A stretch of DNA of 64,000 nucleotides, taken from contig JAQYLI010000017.1 in assembly GCA_028720105.1 (NCBI GenBank), positions 186,001 through 250,000 on the forward strand, read 5' to 3'. This DNA comes from Oscillospiraceae bacterium (GTDB taxonomy: Bacteria; Bacillota; Clostridia; Oscillospirales; Ruminococcaceae). Under the pieces are notes generated by a model that was given only the letters and a program-made list of their open reading frames with translations, had not been told where the DNA came from and ran no database searches. Of the stretch, positions 44,043-52,766 are shown piece by piece (the first letter of the stretch is position 1; each line of letters opens with the position of its first letter). The translations under genes and the position numbers were made by a program.

Positions 44043-46442
44043 ATGATACCTGTTATCAACAAGGAAGATTTTGAGGAAAAGCTCAGACAGGAGCTGCAGG
44101 TGGAGTTCAATGTAACTCCCATCGACGCTTCGGATAATCAGATCTACAAGGCTCTTTCGGCTGTTGTGGTAGAAATTCTCAGAGCCAAGAGAAGAAAGTT
44201 CAGAAACCAGACCCATTCCGCAGGCAAGAAGGAAATTTACTACCTTTCAATGGAGTTCCTTATGGGTCGTTCCCTCAAGACCAGCCTTTACAACCTTGAA
44301 ATAAACGATATGGTGGAGGATATCCTCAAGAAGTGGGACGTCAACATCGAGAGAATTTACGATTACGAGCCCGACGCAGGTCTCGGAAACGGCGGTCTCG
44401 GCAGACTTGCTGCCTGCTACCTTGACGGTCTCGCTACAGACGGCTATCCCGCAATGGGCTACTCCATCTGCTACGAGTACGGTATCTTCAAGCAGAAGAT
44501 AGAAGAGGGCTGGCAGACCGAGCTTCCCGACAACTGGCTTCCCGGCGGCGACTGCTGGCTTGTTCCCAAGACCGACAAGTCCATCGAGGTACACTTTGAC
44601 GGCGAGCTTAAGGAATACTGGGATCAGCAGTATCACCACGTTTCCTATGTAAACTATAATACCGTTGTTGCAGTTCCCTATGATATGTACGTTCCCGGCT
44701 ATGACAGCGAGGGCGTTTCCGTTCTGAGACTGTGGCAGGCAAAGGCTCCCTCCTTCGATATGAAGATGTTCAACCAGGGCGACTATGCCCGCGCTCTCGG
44801 TCAGAACACCGTTGCACAGGCTATTTCCAAGGTTCTTTACCCCAATGATAACCATCTTGAGGGCAAGAGCCTCAGATATCGTCAGCAGTACTTTATGTGC
44901 GCAGCTTCCGTGGGCGATATCGTTAACCGTCATATGTCCGTTTACGGCACTCTTGACAACCTCCACGAAAAGGTTGCTATCCACATCAACGACACTCACC
45001 CCACCCTTGCTATCCCTGAGCTTATGCGTATCCTCCTTGATGACTGCGGCTACAGCTGGGACAAGAGCTGGTATATCGTTACAAATACCTTCGCATACAC
45101 CAACCACACCGTTATGGCTGAGGCTCTTGAGAAGTGGGACGTTAATCTCGTTCGTCAGATAACTCCCCGTATCTTCGACATCATCTGCGAGATCAACCGC
45201 CGCTACTGCAAAGAGCTTATGGAGAGGATCGGTGACGGAAACAAGGTTTCCAGAATGTCCATCGTCCAGAACAATCAGATCCATATGGCTCTCCTCTGCG
45301 TATGCGCTTCTCACAGCGTAAACGGCGTTTCCAAGCTCCACTCCGAGATCATCAAGACCAATGTTTTCAACAACGAATACAACTACACTCCCCACAAGTT
45401 CCAGAACGTTACCAACGGTATCGCTTACAGAAGATGGCTCCTCCAGTCCAACCCCGGACTTACCGAGCTTCTTACCGAGACTATCGGCGACGGCTTCAAG
45501 AAGAACGCTTCCGAGCTTTCCAATTTTGTCAAGTATGAAAATGACAAGAAGGTTCTTGACAAGCTTGCAAAGATCAAGCTTGAGAACAAGAAGCGTTTTG
45601 CTGATTATGTTCACCGCAATTTCGGCGTAGAGCTCAACACAAACGCTATCTTCGACGTTCAGGTAAAGCGTCTCCACGAGTACAAGAGACAGAACCTCAA
45701 CGCTCTGAACATCATTGCCGAGTACAACGCTCTGCTTGAAAATCCCAATATGGAATTTACTCCCAAGACCTACATCTTTGCTGCTAAGGCTGCTCCCGGC
45801 TACTATCTTGCAAAGCAGATAATCAAGATGATCTGGGCTCTGGGCGAGGAAATAAGAAAGAACCCTGTTATCAGCAAAAAGCTGCAGGTATTCTTCCTTG
45901 AGGATTACCGCGTAACAATGTCCGAGCTGCTTATGCCCGCAGCAGAGGTTTCCGAGCAGATCTCTCTCGCAGGTACAGAGGCTTCGGGTACAGGTAATAT
46001 GAAGCTTATGCTCAACGGCGCCCTCACTCTGGGTACTCTTGACGGTGCAAATGTTGAGATCAAGGAGCAGGTAGGCAAGGACAATATATTCATCTTCGGT
46101 ATGACCACCGAGGAAGTTCTTGCAAAGAAGGCTCAGGGCTACCGTCCCGAGGAGTATGTAAACAACAACGAGGTTATCCGCAAGGCTCTCGCAAAGATGT
46201 ACAGCGGCATCAACGGCTGTACCTTCGAGGAGGTTGCAGACACCCTCAAGTTCAAGGATCCTTATATGGTACTTGCAGACTTCGACGCTTATCAGTCCGC
46301 ACAGCAGTACGTTTCCGAGTGCTACAAGGACAAGGCTAAGTGGAACAAGATGTCCCTCCACAACATCGCAGGCGCAGGCATATTCTCCGCTGACCGTGCT
46401 GTTGACGAGTACGCTAAGAACATCTGGAAGCTTACTAAGTAA
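44043..46442 (+). CDS. glgP: Glycogen/alpha-glucan phosphorylase
   Basis: A 799-residue GT35 enzyme that releases glucose-1-phosphate from glycogen or maltodextrins using pyridoxal phosphate. YLSMEFLMGRSL, DAGLGNGGLGRLAACYLDGL and IHINDTHPTLAIPELMRIL are family landmarks. The cofactor Lys is in EASGTGNMKLMLNGALTLGT. Length is normal. AAGGAGAG precedes the ATG. It stands alone, with its own promoter and terminator and no other glg genes in the window. Its codons look highly biased (many GTT, CTT, ATC), fitting strong expression. Confidence 0.97.
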   Translation: MIPVINKEDFEEKLRQELQVEFNVTPIDASDNQIYKALSAVVVEILRAKRRKFRNQTHSAGKKEIYYLSMEFLMGRSLKTSLYNLEINDMVEDILKKWDVNIERIYDYEPDAGLGNGGLGRLAACYLDGLATDGYPAMGYSICYEYGIFKQKIEEGWQTELPDNWLPGGDCWLVPKTDKSIEVHFDGELKEYWDQQYHHVSYVNYNTVVAVPYDMYVPGYDSEGVSVLRLWQAKAPSFDMKMFNQGDYARALGQNTVAQAISKVLYPNDNHLEGKSLRYRQQYFMCAASVGDIVNRHMSVYGTLDNLHEKVAIHINDTHPTLAIPELMRILLDDCGYSWDKSWYIVTNTFAYTNHTVMAEALEKWDVNLVRQITPRIFDIICEINRRYCKELMERIGDGNKVSRMSIVQNNQIHMALLCVCASHSVNGVSKLHSEIIKTNVFNNEYNYTPHKFQNVTNGIAYRRWLLQSNPGLTELLTETIGDGFKKNASELSNFVKYENDKKVLDKLAKIKLENKKRFADYVHRNFGVELNTNAIFDVQVKRLHEYKRQNLNALNIIAEYNALLENPNMEFTPKTYIFAAKAAPGYYLAKQIIKMIWALGEEIRKNPVISKKLQVFFLEDYRVTMSELLMPAAEVSEQISLAGTEASGTGNMKLMLNGALTLGTLDGANVEIKEQVGKDNIFIFGMTTEEVLAKKAQGYRPEEYVNNNEVIRKALAKMYSGINGCTFEEVADTLKFKDPYMVLADFDAYQSAQQYVSECYKDKAKWNKMSLHNIAGAGIFSADRAVDEYAKNIWKLTK

Positions 46443-46460
46443 TATAAAATTACAGAGATC

Positions 46461-46503
46461 AAAAGCGGCTCTTTCCCGACGAAAAAGGGAAAGAGCCGTT
46501 TTT
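46461..46503 (+). terminator. Terminator of glgP
   Basis: Perfect 12-bp stem CGGCTCTTTCCC/GGGAAAGAGCCG followed by five T; A-rich on the other side, so it may also serve the ABC operon. Confidence 0.93.
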
Positions 46504-46516
46504 GCATATTGTATCT

Positions 46517-47278
46517 TTATTTGCTGTCCCGCACCATATTTCTGCGGAACACAATGACCGAGAGAATTATTGCCCCAAGAGTGTATGCCATAACAATAAG
46601 CATATCCGTTCCAAGATGAGCCGTACTGCCTGCCATAATGCTTCTAACGGCTCTCACCGAGTGGTAGAAAGGGAGGGCAAGGCACACATCACGAAGTCCT
46701 CCGCCAATGCTTTCCACGTCCATCCATATTCCGCCAAGCATTCCTGCGGCGGAGATGATTATGGAGCAAAGTCCCGGAGCAGCATTGCTGTTAAAGAGAC
46801 CGCCGAAAAGAAGTCCGAAGCCTATGAACATCACCGCTGTGGGGATAAGGGACAGGAGCGCAAGGAGAACCCTTCCCACGTTCATCTCAACATCTTCCAC
46901 AGCCGCAATTACAAAGGAAGCGGCGAAGTTTATCACCGATTGTATCACCGAAAGCAGGATTATGGGCAGGTAATAGCCCCCGATAAACTCCCACGCCTTC
47001 ATAGGTGAAGCATAAAGACGGGTGAGGAATGCGCCTGTTCTGTCCTGAGAAAGAAGCAGCGCCGCAAAAAGCATTACAAAGGAAAGTCCGAACACCGCAA
47101 TTCCACCGGAAAGATTATCAATGCGAAAAACGGTCATACCCGCTTCGGGGGGTATGCTCTTGTTTACCACTGTCATAATGAGCAGCATAATAATGGGAAA
47201 GCCCAGACAGAATATGTAGCTTAAAGGGTCTCTGAGCAGCTCCTTTAGATTTCTCCCCGAAAATACTACAGTTCTCAT
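46517..47278 (-). CDS. ABC-2 type transporter permease
   Basis: A 253-residue membrane protein with six helices. It begins RNLKELLRDPLSYIFCLGFP, typical of ABC-2 permeases. It pairs with the ATPase encoded directly upstream, whose stop it overlaps by ATGA. It probably exports a drug, peptide or lipid; the substrate is unknown. Confidence 0.87.
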   Translation of the reverse strand: MRTVVFSGRNLKELLRDPLSYIFCLGFPIIMLLIMTVVNKSIPPEAGMTVFRIDNLSGGIAVFGLSFVMLFAALLLSQDRTGAFLTRLYASPMKAWEFIGGYYLPIILLSVIQSVINFAASFVIAAVEDVEMNVGRVLLALLSLIPTAVMFIGFGLLFGGLFNSNAAPGLCSIIISAAGMLGGIWMDVESIGGGLRDVCLALPFYHSVRAVRSIMAGSTAHLGTDMLIVMAYTLGAIILSVIVFRRNMVRDSK

Positions 47279-48018
47279 ACATCTTCTTCCTTTCCTGTGC
47301 TTCTTTCGGCTATCTCGATAAATGCGTCCTCGAAGCTGTCCTTGCCTGCAAGCTTTTTCAGCTCGTCAGCAGTTCCGACTGCCCTGAGACAGCCCCCTGT
47401 CATAATGGCAATGCGGTCGCAGAGGGCTTCAGCTTCATCAAGATAATGGGTGGTGAGGATTATGGTCATTTTAGATTTAAGCCCTTTTATAACATTCCAC
47501 AGCTCACGCCTTGCCAGCACGTCAAGTCCTAAGGTAGGCTCGTCAAGGAAAAGTATCCTGGGAGAGGTCACAAGAGCCATTGCAATGCTCACCTTTCTCT
47601 GCCAGCCCCCCGAAAGGGTCTTTGCCCTGCGGTCAAGCACCGAGCCCAGAGAAAGCTCGTTTATCACTCTGTCCACCGCTCCTTGAGGGTCGTCGACTCC
47701 ATAAATATCCGCCATAAACCGAAGATTTTCCTTTACCGTAAGCTTTGGAGCAACAGCAGTTTCCTGAGTGGAGAGATTTATTATCCGCTTTACCTCACTG
47801 CTCTGTGTAATAATGCTGTTTCCGCCCAGAAACGCTTCGCCGCTGTCGGGCTTTGTAAGGCAGGATAACATTCTTATGGTGGTGGTCTTTCCTGCGCCGT
47901 TTACGCCCAGCAGTCCGAAAAGCTCTCCCGAAGCGATGTCAAGGGTAAGGTCATTTACAGCGGTAAGATCTCCGAAGGTTTTTCTGAGATTTTTTATCTC
48001 TACAGATGCATTTTCCAT
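47275..48018 (-). CDS. ABC transporter ATP-binding protein
   Basis: A 247-residue ATPase with Walker A GVNGAGKTTT, signature LSGGWQRKVSIAMAL, Walker B ILFLDEPTLGLD and H-loop LTTHYLDEAEALCDR, of the DrrA-like export type. The ATG at 48018 follows AAAGGAATGG; a longer frame runs back into the regulator gene. It lies 16 bases after the XRE-AbrB regulator and is followed by its permease. Confidence 0.92.
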   Translation of the reverse strand: MENASVEIKNLRKTFGDLTAVNDLTLDIASGELFGLLGVNGAGKTTTIRMLSCLTKPDSGEAFLGGNSIITQSSEVKRIINLSTQETAVAPKLTVKENLRFMADIYGVDDPQGAVDRVINELSLGSVLDRRAKTLSGGWQRKVSIAMALVTSPRILFLDEPTLGLDVLARRELWNVIKGLKSKMTIILTTHYLDEAEALCDRIAIMTGGCLRAVGTADELKKLAGKDSFEDAFIEIAERSTGKEEDV

Positions 48019-48034
48019 AATCCATTCCTTTCCG

Positions 48035-48502
48035 TTATTCAACCTCATTTTCAGAGGGGATAACATCTTCAAGGGTGATATCCTTGCAGCCTGCGGCCTT
48101 CATAGATTTAAGCACGTCAATAAAGAAAGATGTCTTGCACAGGGCGATACCCTGCGTTTCGTCTCCCAGCACAAGGAGCAGTTCCCCTTCCTTTATGCCA
48201 AATATCTTCATAGCCTTTTTGGGTATTTTGAAAGAGCCGTCCTTTCCCACCTTTACCGCACCGAAAATATGCTTGCCGCGGGGAGTTATGTCCTTTTTAT
48301 CATTGTCCGTAACAGCTTCAAAAAGGCTGTCAAGGGTAACATCGTAAAGGTCGGCAAGAGCGCGGCAGTTATAGATATCGGGGAGACTGTCTCCGCTTTC
48401 CCACTTTGCCACCGCCTGACGGGAAACATTCAGCTTCTCCGCCACCTGCTCCTGAGAAAGACCGCTCATCTTGCGAAGCCGCTTTAAATTCGATTCTATC
48501 AT
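48035..48502 (-). CDS. XRE-family regulator fused to an AbrB-like domain
   Basis: A 155-residue regulator. Residues 1-62 are a Cro/CI helix-turn-helix (LRKMSGLSQEQVAEKLNVSR, then WESGDSLPD). Residues about 78-125 resemble the SpoVT/AbrB swapped-hairpin domain (VGKDGSFKIPKKAMKIFGIK, then GELLLVLGD). Such fusions next to two-gene ABC exporters are common in Clostridia and probably control them. The ATG at 48502 has GGAG 8 bases upstream. The upstream leader carries two identical 23-bp repeats that may be its binding sites. Confidence 0.85.
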   Translation of the reverse strand: MIESNLKRLRKMSGLSQEQVAEKLNVSRQAVAKWESGDSLPDIYNCRALADLYDVTLDSLFEAVTDNDKKDITPRGKHIFGAVKVGKDGSFKIPKKAMKIFGIKEGELLLVLGDETQGIALCKTSFFIDVLKSMKAAGCKDITLEDVIPSENEVE

Positions 48503-48518
48503 CTGAAATTCTCCATTC

Positions 48519-48541
48519 TGCGGATATACGTGCTTTCCGCT
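48519..48541. repeat. 23-bp direct repeat, copy 1 (leader of the XRE-AbrB gene)
   Basis: Starts TGCGGATATACG and ends GCTTTCCGCT; identical to 48657-48679. It lies just upstream of the ribosome site. Confidence 0.8.
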
Positions 48542-48656
48542 CAGCGTATTTCGCCTAAAAAACAGAAATAATTTTCTTGTTTTGTGGCTCGGTAACGTAA
48601 GTATTGAAGCCAAATCTTGTAAGTAGTTTTTATTTGGCCGGGGATTTAACAGACTG

Positions 48657-48679
48657 TGCGGATATACGTGCTTTCCGCT
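48657..48679. repeat. 23-bp direct repeat, copy 2 (transcription start of the XRE-AbrB gene)
   Basis: Identical to 48519-48541, 138 bp away. It begins about 13 bases downstream of the -10 box. It contains a partial inverted symmetry (CGGA against TCCG), fitting an operator. Confidence 0.8.
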
Positions 48680-48691
48680 TTCGTTATATTT

Positions 48692-48720
48692 ATTATACGG
48701 TATTCCGAAATCCTTTTCAA
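48692..48720 (-). promoter_or_regulatory. Promoter of the XRE-ABC operon
   Basis: Reverse strand TTGAAA, 17-bp spacer, TATAAT, giving a leader of about 185 bases. Confidence 0.82.
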
Positions 48721-48734
48721 CCAAGCAAAGCTTA

Positions 48735-48762
48735 CAAAAAATGCAACCGATGGTTGCATTTT
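48735..48762 (-). terminator. Terminator of the histidine-phosphatase gene
   Basis: Reverse strand stem AAATGCAACC/GGTTGCATTT with 3-base loop and a run of T. Confidence 0.85.
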
Positions 48763-48775
48763 GTAAAGATATTTA

Positions 48776-49501
48776 TCAGTCGTGCCGTTCATCGGAGTCA
48801 AATGTCTCGCAGAAGCGTGCGGCAAAAGCAGGCGGCTCGCCCCCAGCATACAGATGACCCGTATCACCGAAGGCGTTCATTCTGAAATATGCAATGCCCT
48901 CTCTGCGCTCCTCGGTGGTGAGAACGGTCACAGAAGTGGGTGCGGCGCAAAAGCCGTGCCACAGCACTACGGGAGATATGCCCAGCAGATGCCCCAGCAT
49001 CACACATTCAACGCCGAAGTGGCAGAACAGGGCGATCGTGTCTCTGTTTGGGGCAACCGCACGGTAGATATTCCCCTCACGCTTGTAGCCGTGATGCTCG
49101 AGTATGCCGTCAATGCCGCTGTAAACTCTCTCCGCCTCGGCAATAACATCAGCCCTGTCCATTACGGGAACGGTGTGCCACAGATCCTTGCTGTAATACT
49201 CCTCCTTTGCGGTCCAGCAGGCAGGGAGCTGGTCCCAGGGGATACGCTCCTCCCCCGTATTTTCGTCGATAATTGGAGCGTGGAACTCTCTCAGCCAGGG
49301 ACAGGTCTCACCCGTGGCATTTTTCGCCCTGAGAGTGTATTCGGCAGTTGCCTGCGCTCTGCCCAGAGGGGAGAGGTAGTAATAGTCTATCTTTTCGTTT
49401 ACAAGTCTGTCTGCAAGCAAACTTGCCTCCCTGCGTCCCTTTTCGGTAAGGGAGTCGTGCTCGTAATCGGGGTCGCCGTGACGGATGATAAGAAGCTTCA
49501 T
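48776..49501 (-). CDS. Histidine phosphatase family protein
   Basis: A 241-residue phosphoglycerate-mutase-like phosphatase. The RHG motif with the phospho-accepting His is in LLIIRHGDPDYE, followed by LTEKGRREASLLADRL and YLSPLGRAQATAEYTL. The second catalytic His is in LFCHFGVECVMLGHLLG. Substrate unknown. The start at 49501 matches the family N-terminus; an ATG seven codons upstream is the alternative. Confidence 0.85.
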   Translation of the reverse strand: MKLLIIRHGDPDYEHDSLTEKGRREASLLADRLVNEKIDYYYLSPLGRAQATAEYTLRAKNATGETCPWLREFHAPIIDENTGEERIPWDQLPACWTAKEEYYSKDLWHTVPVMDRADVIAEAERVYSGIDGILEHHGYKREGNIYRAVAPNRDTIALFCHFGVECVMLGHLLGISPVVLWHGFCAAPTSVTVLTTEERREGIAYFRMNAFGDTGHLYAGGEPPAFAARFCETFDSDERHD

Positions 49502-49544
49502 AGGTTTTCGGTGTCCTTTCATTTAATACTATTATAACATTCTC

Positions 49545-50819
49545 TCAGTTCAGCGAATAAGGATACCTGTACTCGCTCACCCTCCACAAACCGTCCTCAC
49601 AGCGCTCGATAACGAAATTACCGCCGTCGGTGTAGCCTGTGAAATTGCCCGTTTCGTCAAATTTCTCCTGTCTTGAGCGGAAAACCATTCTGTCGGAGGT
49701 GACGCTTACATCGGAAAATGTGAGAGTGCCCAGAGTAAAGTCATATCCCCCATCTCCCGCAATGCCGTACAGCTCGCCGTTTATGTCCGTATACCGCTGA
49801 GGAGCGGCAGCAAATATCCTTTCGGCGGTCTTGGGAGTGAAAATGCTCTTTAAATATTTTTTCAGATCCTTTACCGTTTCAAAACGGCTGTCATCTATCC
49901 TGAAATAATAGTCCGAAGCGGAGCTGTCCTCGGGACGGGGCATTTCCACATAGTTTTCCCAGTCAGAAATGTTAAAGGTGGTCATTGTGAAATACTGAGC
50001 GGCGGAATTTGCGGCAGCCCAGCAGGCATAGCCGAAATAAAGGGTGTTGTCCTCTGTTATATCCTCATAGTCTGCCACCAGACAGGGAACATTGTAATCA
50101 AATTTAAGAGTTTTTATCTTAACTCTGCTCTCAATGGGACGTGGCTCGCCGTTCTCGTCATACAGATTGCTGTCGTCAACGGTTATCTCGTAGATGAATT
50201 TGTCGGGTTCGCTGTGATAAAGCTGGGTGCGGTCAAGATAATCGTGTATAGTTTCCTCTGTCTCCCCGTCTCCGTCCGTGTCCTCGGCGCTTATCATATT
50301 TATCTCACGAAGCTCGCCGTTCTTATCCACGGTGTACATTCGGCTTACGGAATATACGGCATTATCCCCGGACTTGTCCAGCTCCTCCTGTGTGATATCG
50401 AAGTTGAACTGCATAATATCTGGGATATACGTGTCGTCAATGTCATTCTTGATTATCTTCACCGCCGATGAAGCATAGCTCTGGTCATAGGGAAACGAGG
50501 GCGTGTAGCCTGTGGGGGCGGTTATAACAAAATCTCTCGTTTCATAGCGGTTATTTTCCACAGTCACAGCTATCTCATCGGGATATTCTCCCGTTTTTAC
50601 TGTAATGAGGTAGTTTTCTGCAGCTCCCCGAAGCTCGAAGGAATATCCCGAAAAAGGCTCGGGCGGCGCTTCAGGAGCAGTTTCCCCTGCCGAGACGGAA
50701 GTTCCGTCCGAGGGAAGAGATGTTTCGGCGATCTCTTTTCCTTTATCCCCCGAACAGCCGCAGAGAAGCAGGGCGGCGGCAATAAGCGCCGGATATGATT
50801 TTATACTGCGCTTTTTCAT
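49545..50819 (-). CDS. Lipoprotein of unknown function
   Basis: A 424-residue exported lipoprotein: signal ending ALLLCGCSG, then an acidic and Ser/Pro-rich linker. Large beta-rich regions follow, ending in a domain with TPKTAERIFAAAPQRYTDING and NFVIERCEDGLWRVSEYRYP. The C-terminal 110 residues resemble, to the eye, the IseA-type cell-wall hydrolase inhibitor pattern, but I cannot confirm this. The ATG at 50819 follows GGAAATG-adjacent AAAGG. It has its own promoter, overlapped by a palindrome. Confidence 0.7.
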   Translation of the reverse strand: MKKRSIKSYPALIAAALLLCGCSGDKGKEIAETSLPSDGTSVSAGETAPEAPPEPFSGYSFELRGAAENYLITVKTGEYPDEIAVTVENNRYETRDFVITAPTGYTPSFPYDQSYASSAVKIIKNDIDDTYIPDIMQFNFDITQEELDKSGDNAVYSVSRMYTVDKNGELREINMISAEDTDGDGETEETIHDYLDRTQLYHSEPDKFIYEITVDDSNLYDENGEPRPIESRVKIKTLKFDYNVPCLVADYEDITEDNTLYFGYACWAAANSAAQYFTMTTFNISDWENYVEMPRPEDSSASDYYFRIDDSRFETVKDLKKYLKSIFTPKTAERIFAAAPQRYTDINGELYGIAGDGGYDFTLGTLTFSDVSVTSDRMVFRSRQEKFDETGNFTGYTDGGNFVIERCEDGLWRVSEYRYPYSLN

Positions 50820-50841
50820 TTCCAACATCCTTTCTGTTTCC

Positions 50842-50870
50842 ATTATATCAGATACATTACCCATTTGCAA
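50842..50870 (-). promoter_or_regulatory. Promoter of the lipoprotein gene
   Basis: Reverse strand TTGCAA, 17-bp spacer, TATAAT. Confidence 0.78.
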
Positions 50871-50882
50871 TTACAAATGGGT
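50859..50882. promoter_or_regulatory. Palindrome covering the -35 of the lipoprotein promoter
   Basis: ACCCATTTG (50859-50867) and CAAATGGGT (50874-50882) form a perfect inverted repeat with a 6-base gap that includes the -35. It is placed to act as an operator. Confidence 0.5.
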
Positions 50883-50912
50883 TACAACTTTAAGTGATAT
50901 GCGATATCATAA

Positions 50913-50950
50913 CCAAAAATGCTCTCCCCGACTGAACAGGGAGAGCATTT
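50913..50950 (-). terminator. Terminator of the yhcC-membrane protein unit
   Basis: Reverse strand 12-bp stem AAATGCTCTCCC/GGGGAGAGCATTT with T run. Confidence 0.88.
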
Positions 50951-50961
50951 GCTATTTGGTA

Positions 50962-51345
50962 TCAGAAATCGTCCTCCATATATCTCCTCACCAGCACCGA
51001 GGAGGAAATGACCGACAGTGCGCAGGCAGCAATGACCGTTATGACCGCCGCCAAGCCTTTGTCCTTCATAAGCAGGATCGCCGCCGCCAGTGAGCCGCCG
51101 TTTACCGAAAGGGGAAACACCACCGCCGCAAGCTTTGTGGAAAACCTGATATATGCTGCCGCCGAAGCGTCCAACCCATTTATCCCCACAGCGCACAGGA
51201 GTGAAAAAAGCATAAGCACCACAAATCCTGCCTTGCAAAGGGGCTCAGACACATACATAAGGGCGAAAAAGAAAGCAATCGCCCCCGATAAAAACGAAAG
51301 GGTGATCATAAGCTTGAAGAACGTTCCCTTGTATTCCTTTTCCAC
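50962..51345 (-). CDS. Unrecognised four-helix membrane protein
   Basis: A 127-residue protein with four predicted membrane helices (about 13-32, 37-55, 68-90 and 97-115) and a short acidic C-terminus RRYMEDDF. It starts 11 bases after the YhcC-type gene and is probably cotranscribed with it. No family recognised. Confidence 0.65.
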   Translation of the reverse strand: MEKEYKGTFFKLMITLSFLSGAIAFFFALMYVSEPLCKAGFVVLMLFSLLCAVGINGLDASAAAYIRFSTKLAAVVFPLSVNGGSLAAAILLMKDKGLAAVITVIAACALSVISSSVLVRRYMEDDF

Positions 51346-51356
51346 AGAGATCCTCC

Positions 51357-52295
51357 TTACTTTCGGTAATTTATTCCCTGATAGCTGTCCTCACGGGCAA
51401 AGGTCTTGTCTATCTCATTCATTACCGTGAATTTTTTAAGGCTCCATTCGGGTGCAAGCAGCACGTCCCGTCCCCCGTCTCCCGTGACTCGCTGAATTAT
51501 AAGCTCCGGGGGGAAAAGCTTTATCTGCTCGCAGACGATATGGACATATTCCGTGAGGGTAAGGGGCGTTATCTCCCCTCTGAGGTACTGCTCACCCATG
51601 ACCGTCCCCTTGAGTATATGCAGAAGATGAAGCTTTATGCTGTGAAGCGGCAGGCGGGACATCTCACGGGCAGAGGTGAGCATCATCTCGAAATCCTCCT
51701 CGGGCAGACCGTTTATCAGATGAACGCAGACGTTTATGTTTCTTTTAAAAAGCCTTTCGCAGCAGTTCAGAAAATCCCCGTAGGTGTGACAGCGGTTTAT
51801 CCTTGCGGCAGTGGCGTCGTGAACGGTCTGAAGCCCCAGCTCCACCGTAAGGTAGGTGCGGTCATTCAGATCGGCAAGGATATCAAGCACACTGTCGGAA
51901 ATGCAGTCGGGACGGGTGGATATGGCAATGCCCACCACATTTTCAAGCCCCAGCGCCTCCTCGGTCATAGAGCGTATCTTCTCCGCAGAGCCGTAGGTGT
52001 TGGTGCCTGCCTGAAAATAGGGAATGTAAAGCCCCTCGCTCCACTTTTTGTTCATCGCTCTCTTTACCGCTTCAAACTGTTCGGTAACGGACTGACGGGG
52101 AGAGCCTGCAAATTCGCCGCTCCCCTCAAGGCAGTAGGTACAGCCCCCCGTTCCCTTTGTGCCGTCGATATTCGGGCAGGAAAAGCCGCAGTTTAAGGAT
52201 ATTTTCATCACCTTGCAGCCAAATCTTTTTTTAAGATAAAAGCTTTGGGTATGATATCTTTTGTTGGTATCGGAATAGGGGAAGGGGCTGTTCAT
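51357..52295 (-). CDS. Radical SAM protein of the YhcC/TIGR01212 type
   Basis: A 312-residue radical SAM enzyme. It starts with the family motif KRYHTQSFYLKKRFGCKVMK. The cluster-binding cysteines are in LNCGFSCPNIDGTKGTGGCTYC (spaced as in this family). ELGLQTVHDATAARINR and HLINGLPEED are further radical-SAM landmarks. The reaction is unknown, although related proteins act in tRNA or cofactor modification. Confidence 0.9.
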   Translation of the reverse strand: MNSPFPYSDTNKRYHTQSFYLKKRFGCKVMKISLNCGFSCPNIDGTKGTGGCTYCLEGSGEFAGSPRQSVTEQFEAVKRAMNKKWSEGLYIPYFQAGTNTYGSAEKIRSMTEEALGLENVVGIAISTRPDCISDSVLDILADLNDRTYLTVELGLQTVHDATAARINRCHTYGDFLNCCERLFKRNINVCVHLINGLPEEDFEMMLTSAREMSRLPLHSIKLHLLHILKGTVMGEQYLRGEITPLTLTEYVHIVCEQIKLFPPELIIQRVTGDGGRDVLLAPEWSLKKFTVMNEIDKTFAREDSYQGINYRK

Positions 52296-52343
52296 AGCTT
52301 ATTTCCAACCTTTCTTGAGAGTGCCTGCCTGAAGATCACTGTA

Positions 52344-52369
52344 TAAAAAAGCCTTGCAAAAGCAAGGCT
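52344..52369 (-). terminator. Second terminator after the DUF1540 gene
   Basis: Reverse strand 8-bp stem AGCCTTGC/GCAAGGCT followed by six T, tandem to the one at 52484. Confidence 0.8.
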
Positions 52370-52483
52370 GAAATATATTTTTGTTCAGGTTTGCCTGTTC
52401 AAGCTGTACGGTTACAGGTAATATTACATTTTCTGATTATATTATACAGCCAAACCGCAGATTTGTCAACAGCTGTATGTGAT

Positions 52484-52524
52484 AAAAAAATACCCGCCCT
52501 GCCGCATTTCAGTGGCAGGACGGG
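52484..52524 (-). terminator. Terminator of the DUF1540 gene
   Basis: Reverse strand 11-bp stem CCCGTCCTGCC/GGCAGGGCGGG (one G-T) followed by TATTTTTTT. Confidence 0.9.
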
Positions 52525-52565
52525 AGTTTTTCCGAAGCTTTTTATCTTGCGTTCTTTTTCAGTAG

Positions 52566-52736
52566 TTACTGACAGTTGCCCTTGCATACAAAGGACATAC
52601 AGTCGGTGCACTCGGGAACGGTGGGGTTAGCCTCGTGTGTGCCTACCTTGATGGTTTCGAGGGAGCAGTAATGCTCATTTGCAAGATTGTACTTGCAGCT
52701 TGATACATCGCACTTGATAGAAGAATTCTTTGTCAT
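52566..52736 (-). CDS. DUF1540 small cysteine-rich protein
   Basis: A 56-residue protein with seven cysteines in the DUF1540 pattern: KCDVSSCKYNLANEHYCSLE, then IKVGTHEANPT, then ECTDCMSFVCKGNC. Such proteins are frequent in spore-forming Clostridia and probably bind metal, with no established function. GGAGG precedes the ATG. A long imperfect hairpin lies upstream. It is not the SCIFF maturation peptide, whose cysteine spacing differs. Confidence 0.85.
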   Translation of the reverse strand: MTKNSSIKCDVSSCKYNLANEHYCSLETIKVGTHEANPTVPECTDCMSFVCKGNCQ

Positions 52737-52766
52737 TTCCTTATCCTCCGAATATATATTATCGCA

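Noticed and set aside
44247-46361. 704-codon open frame opposite glgP
   Set aside because: It lies fully antisense to a highly conserved, codon-biased gene and has no ribosome site or family features. It is a by-product of strong codon bias.
52566-52736. SCIFF six-cysteine peptide precursor
   Set aside because: The cysteine pattern and the HEANPT and TDC segments fit DUF1540. SCIFF has a different spacing, and the radical SAM gene nearby is YhcC-like, not a peptide maturase with a SPASM domain.
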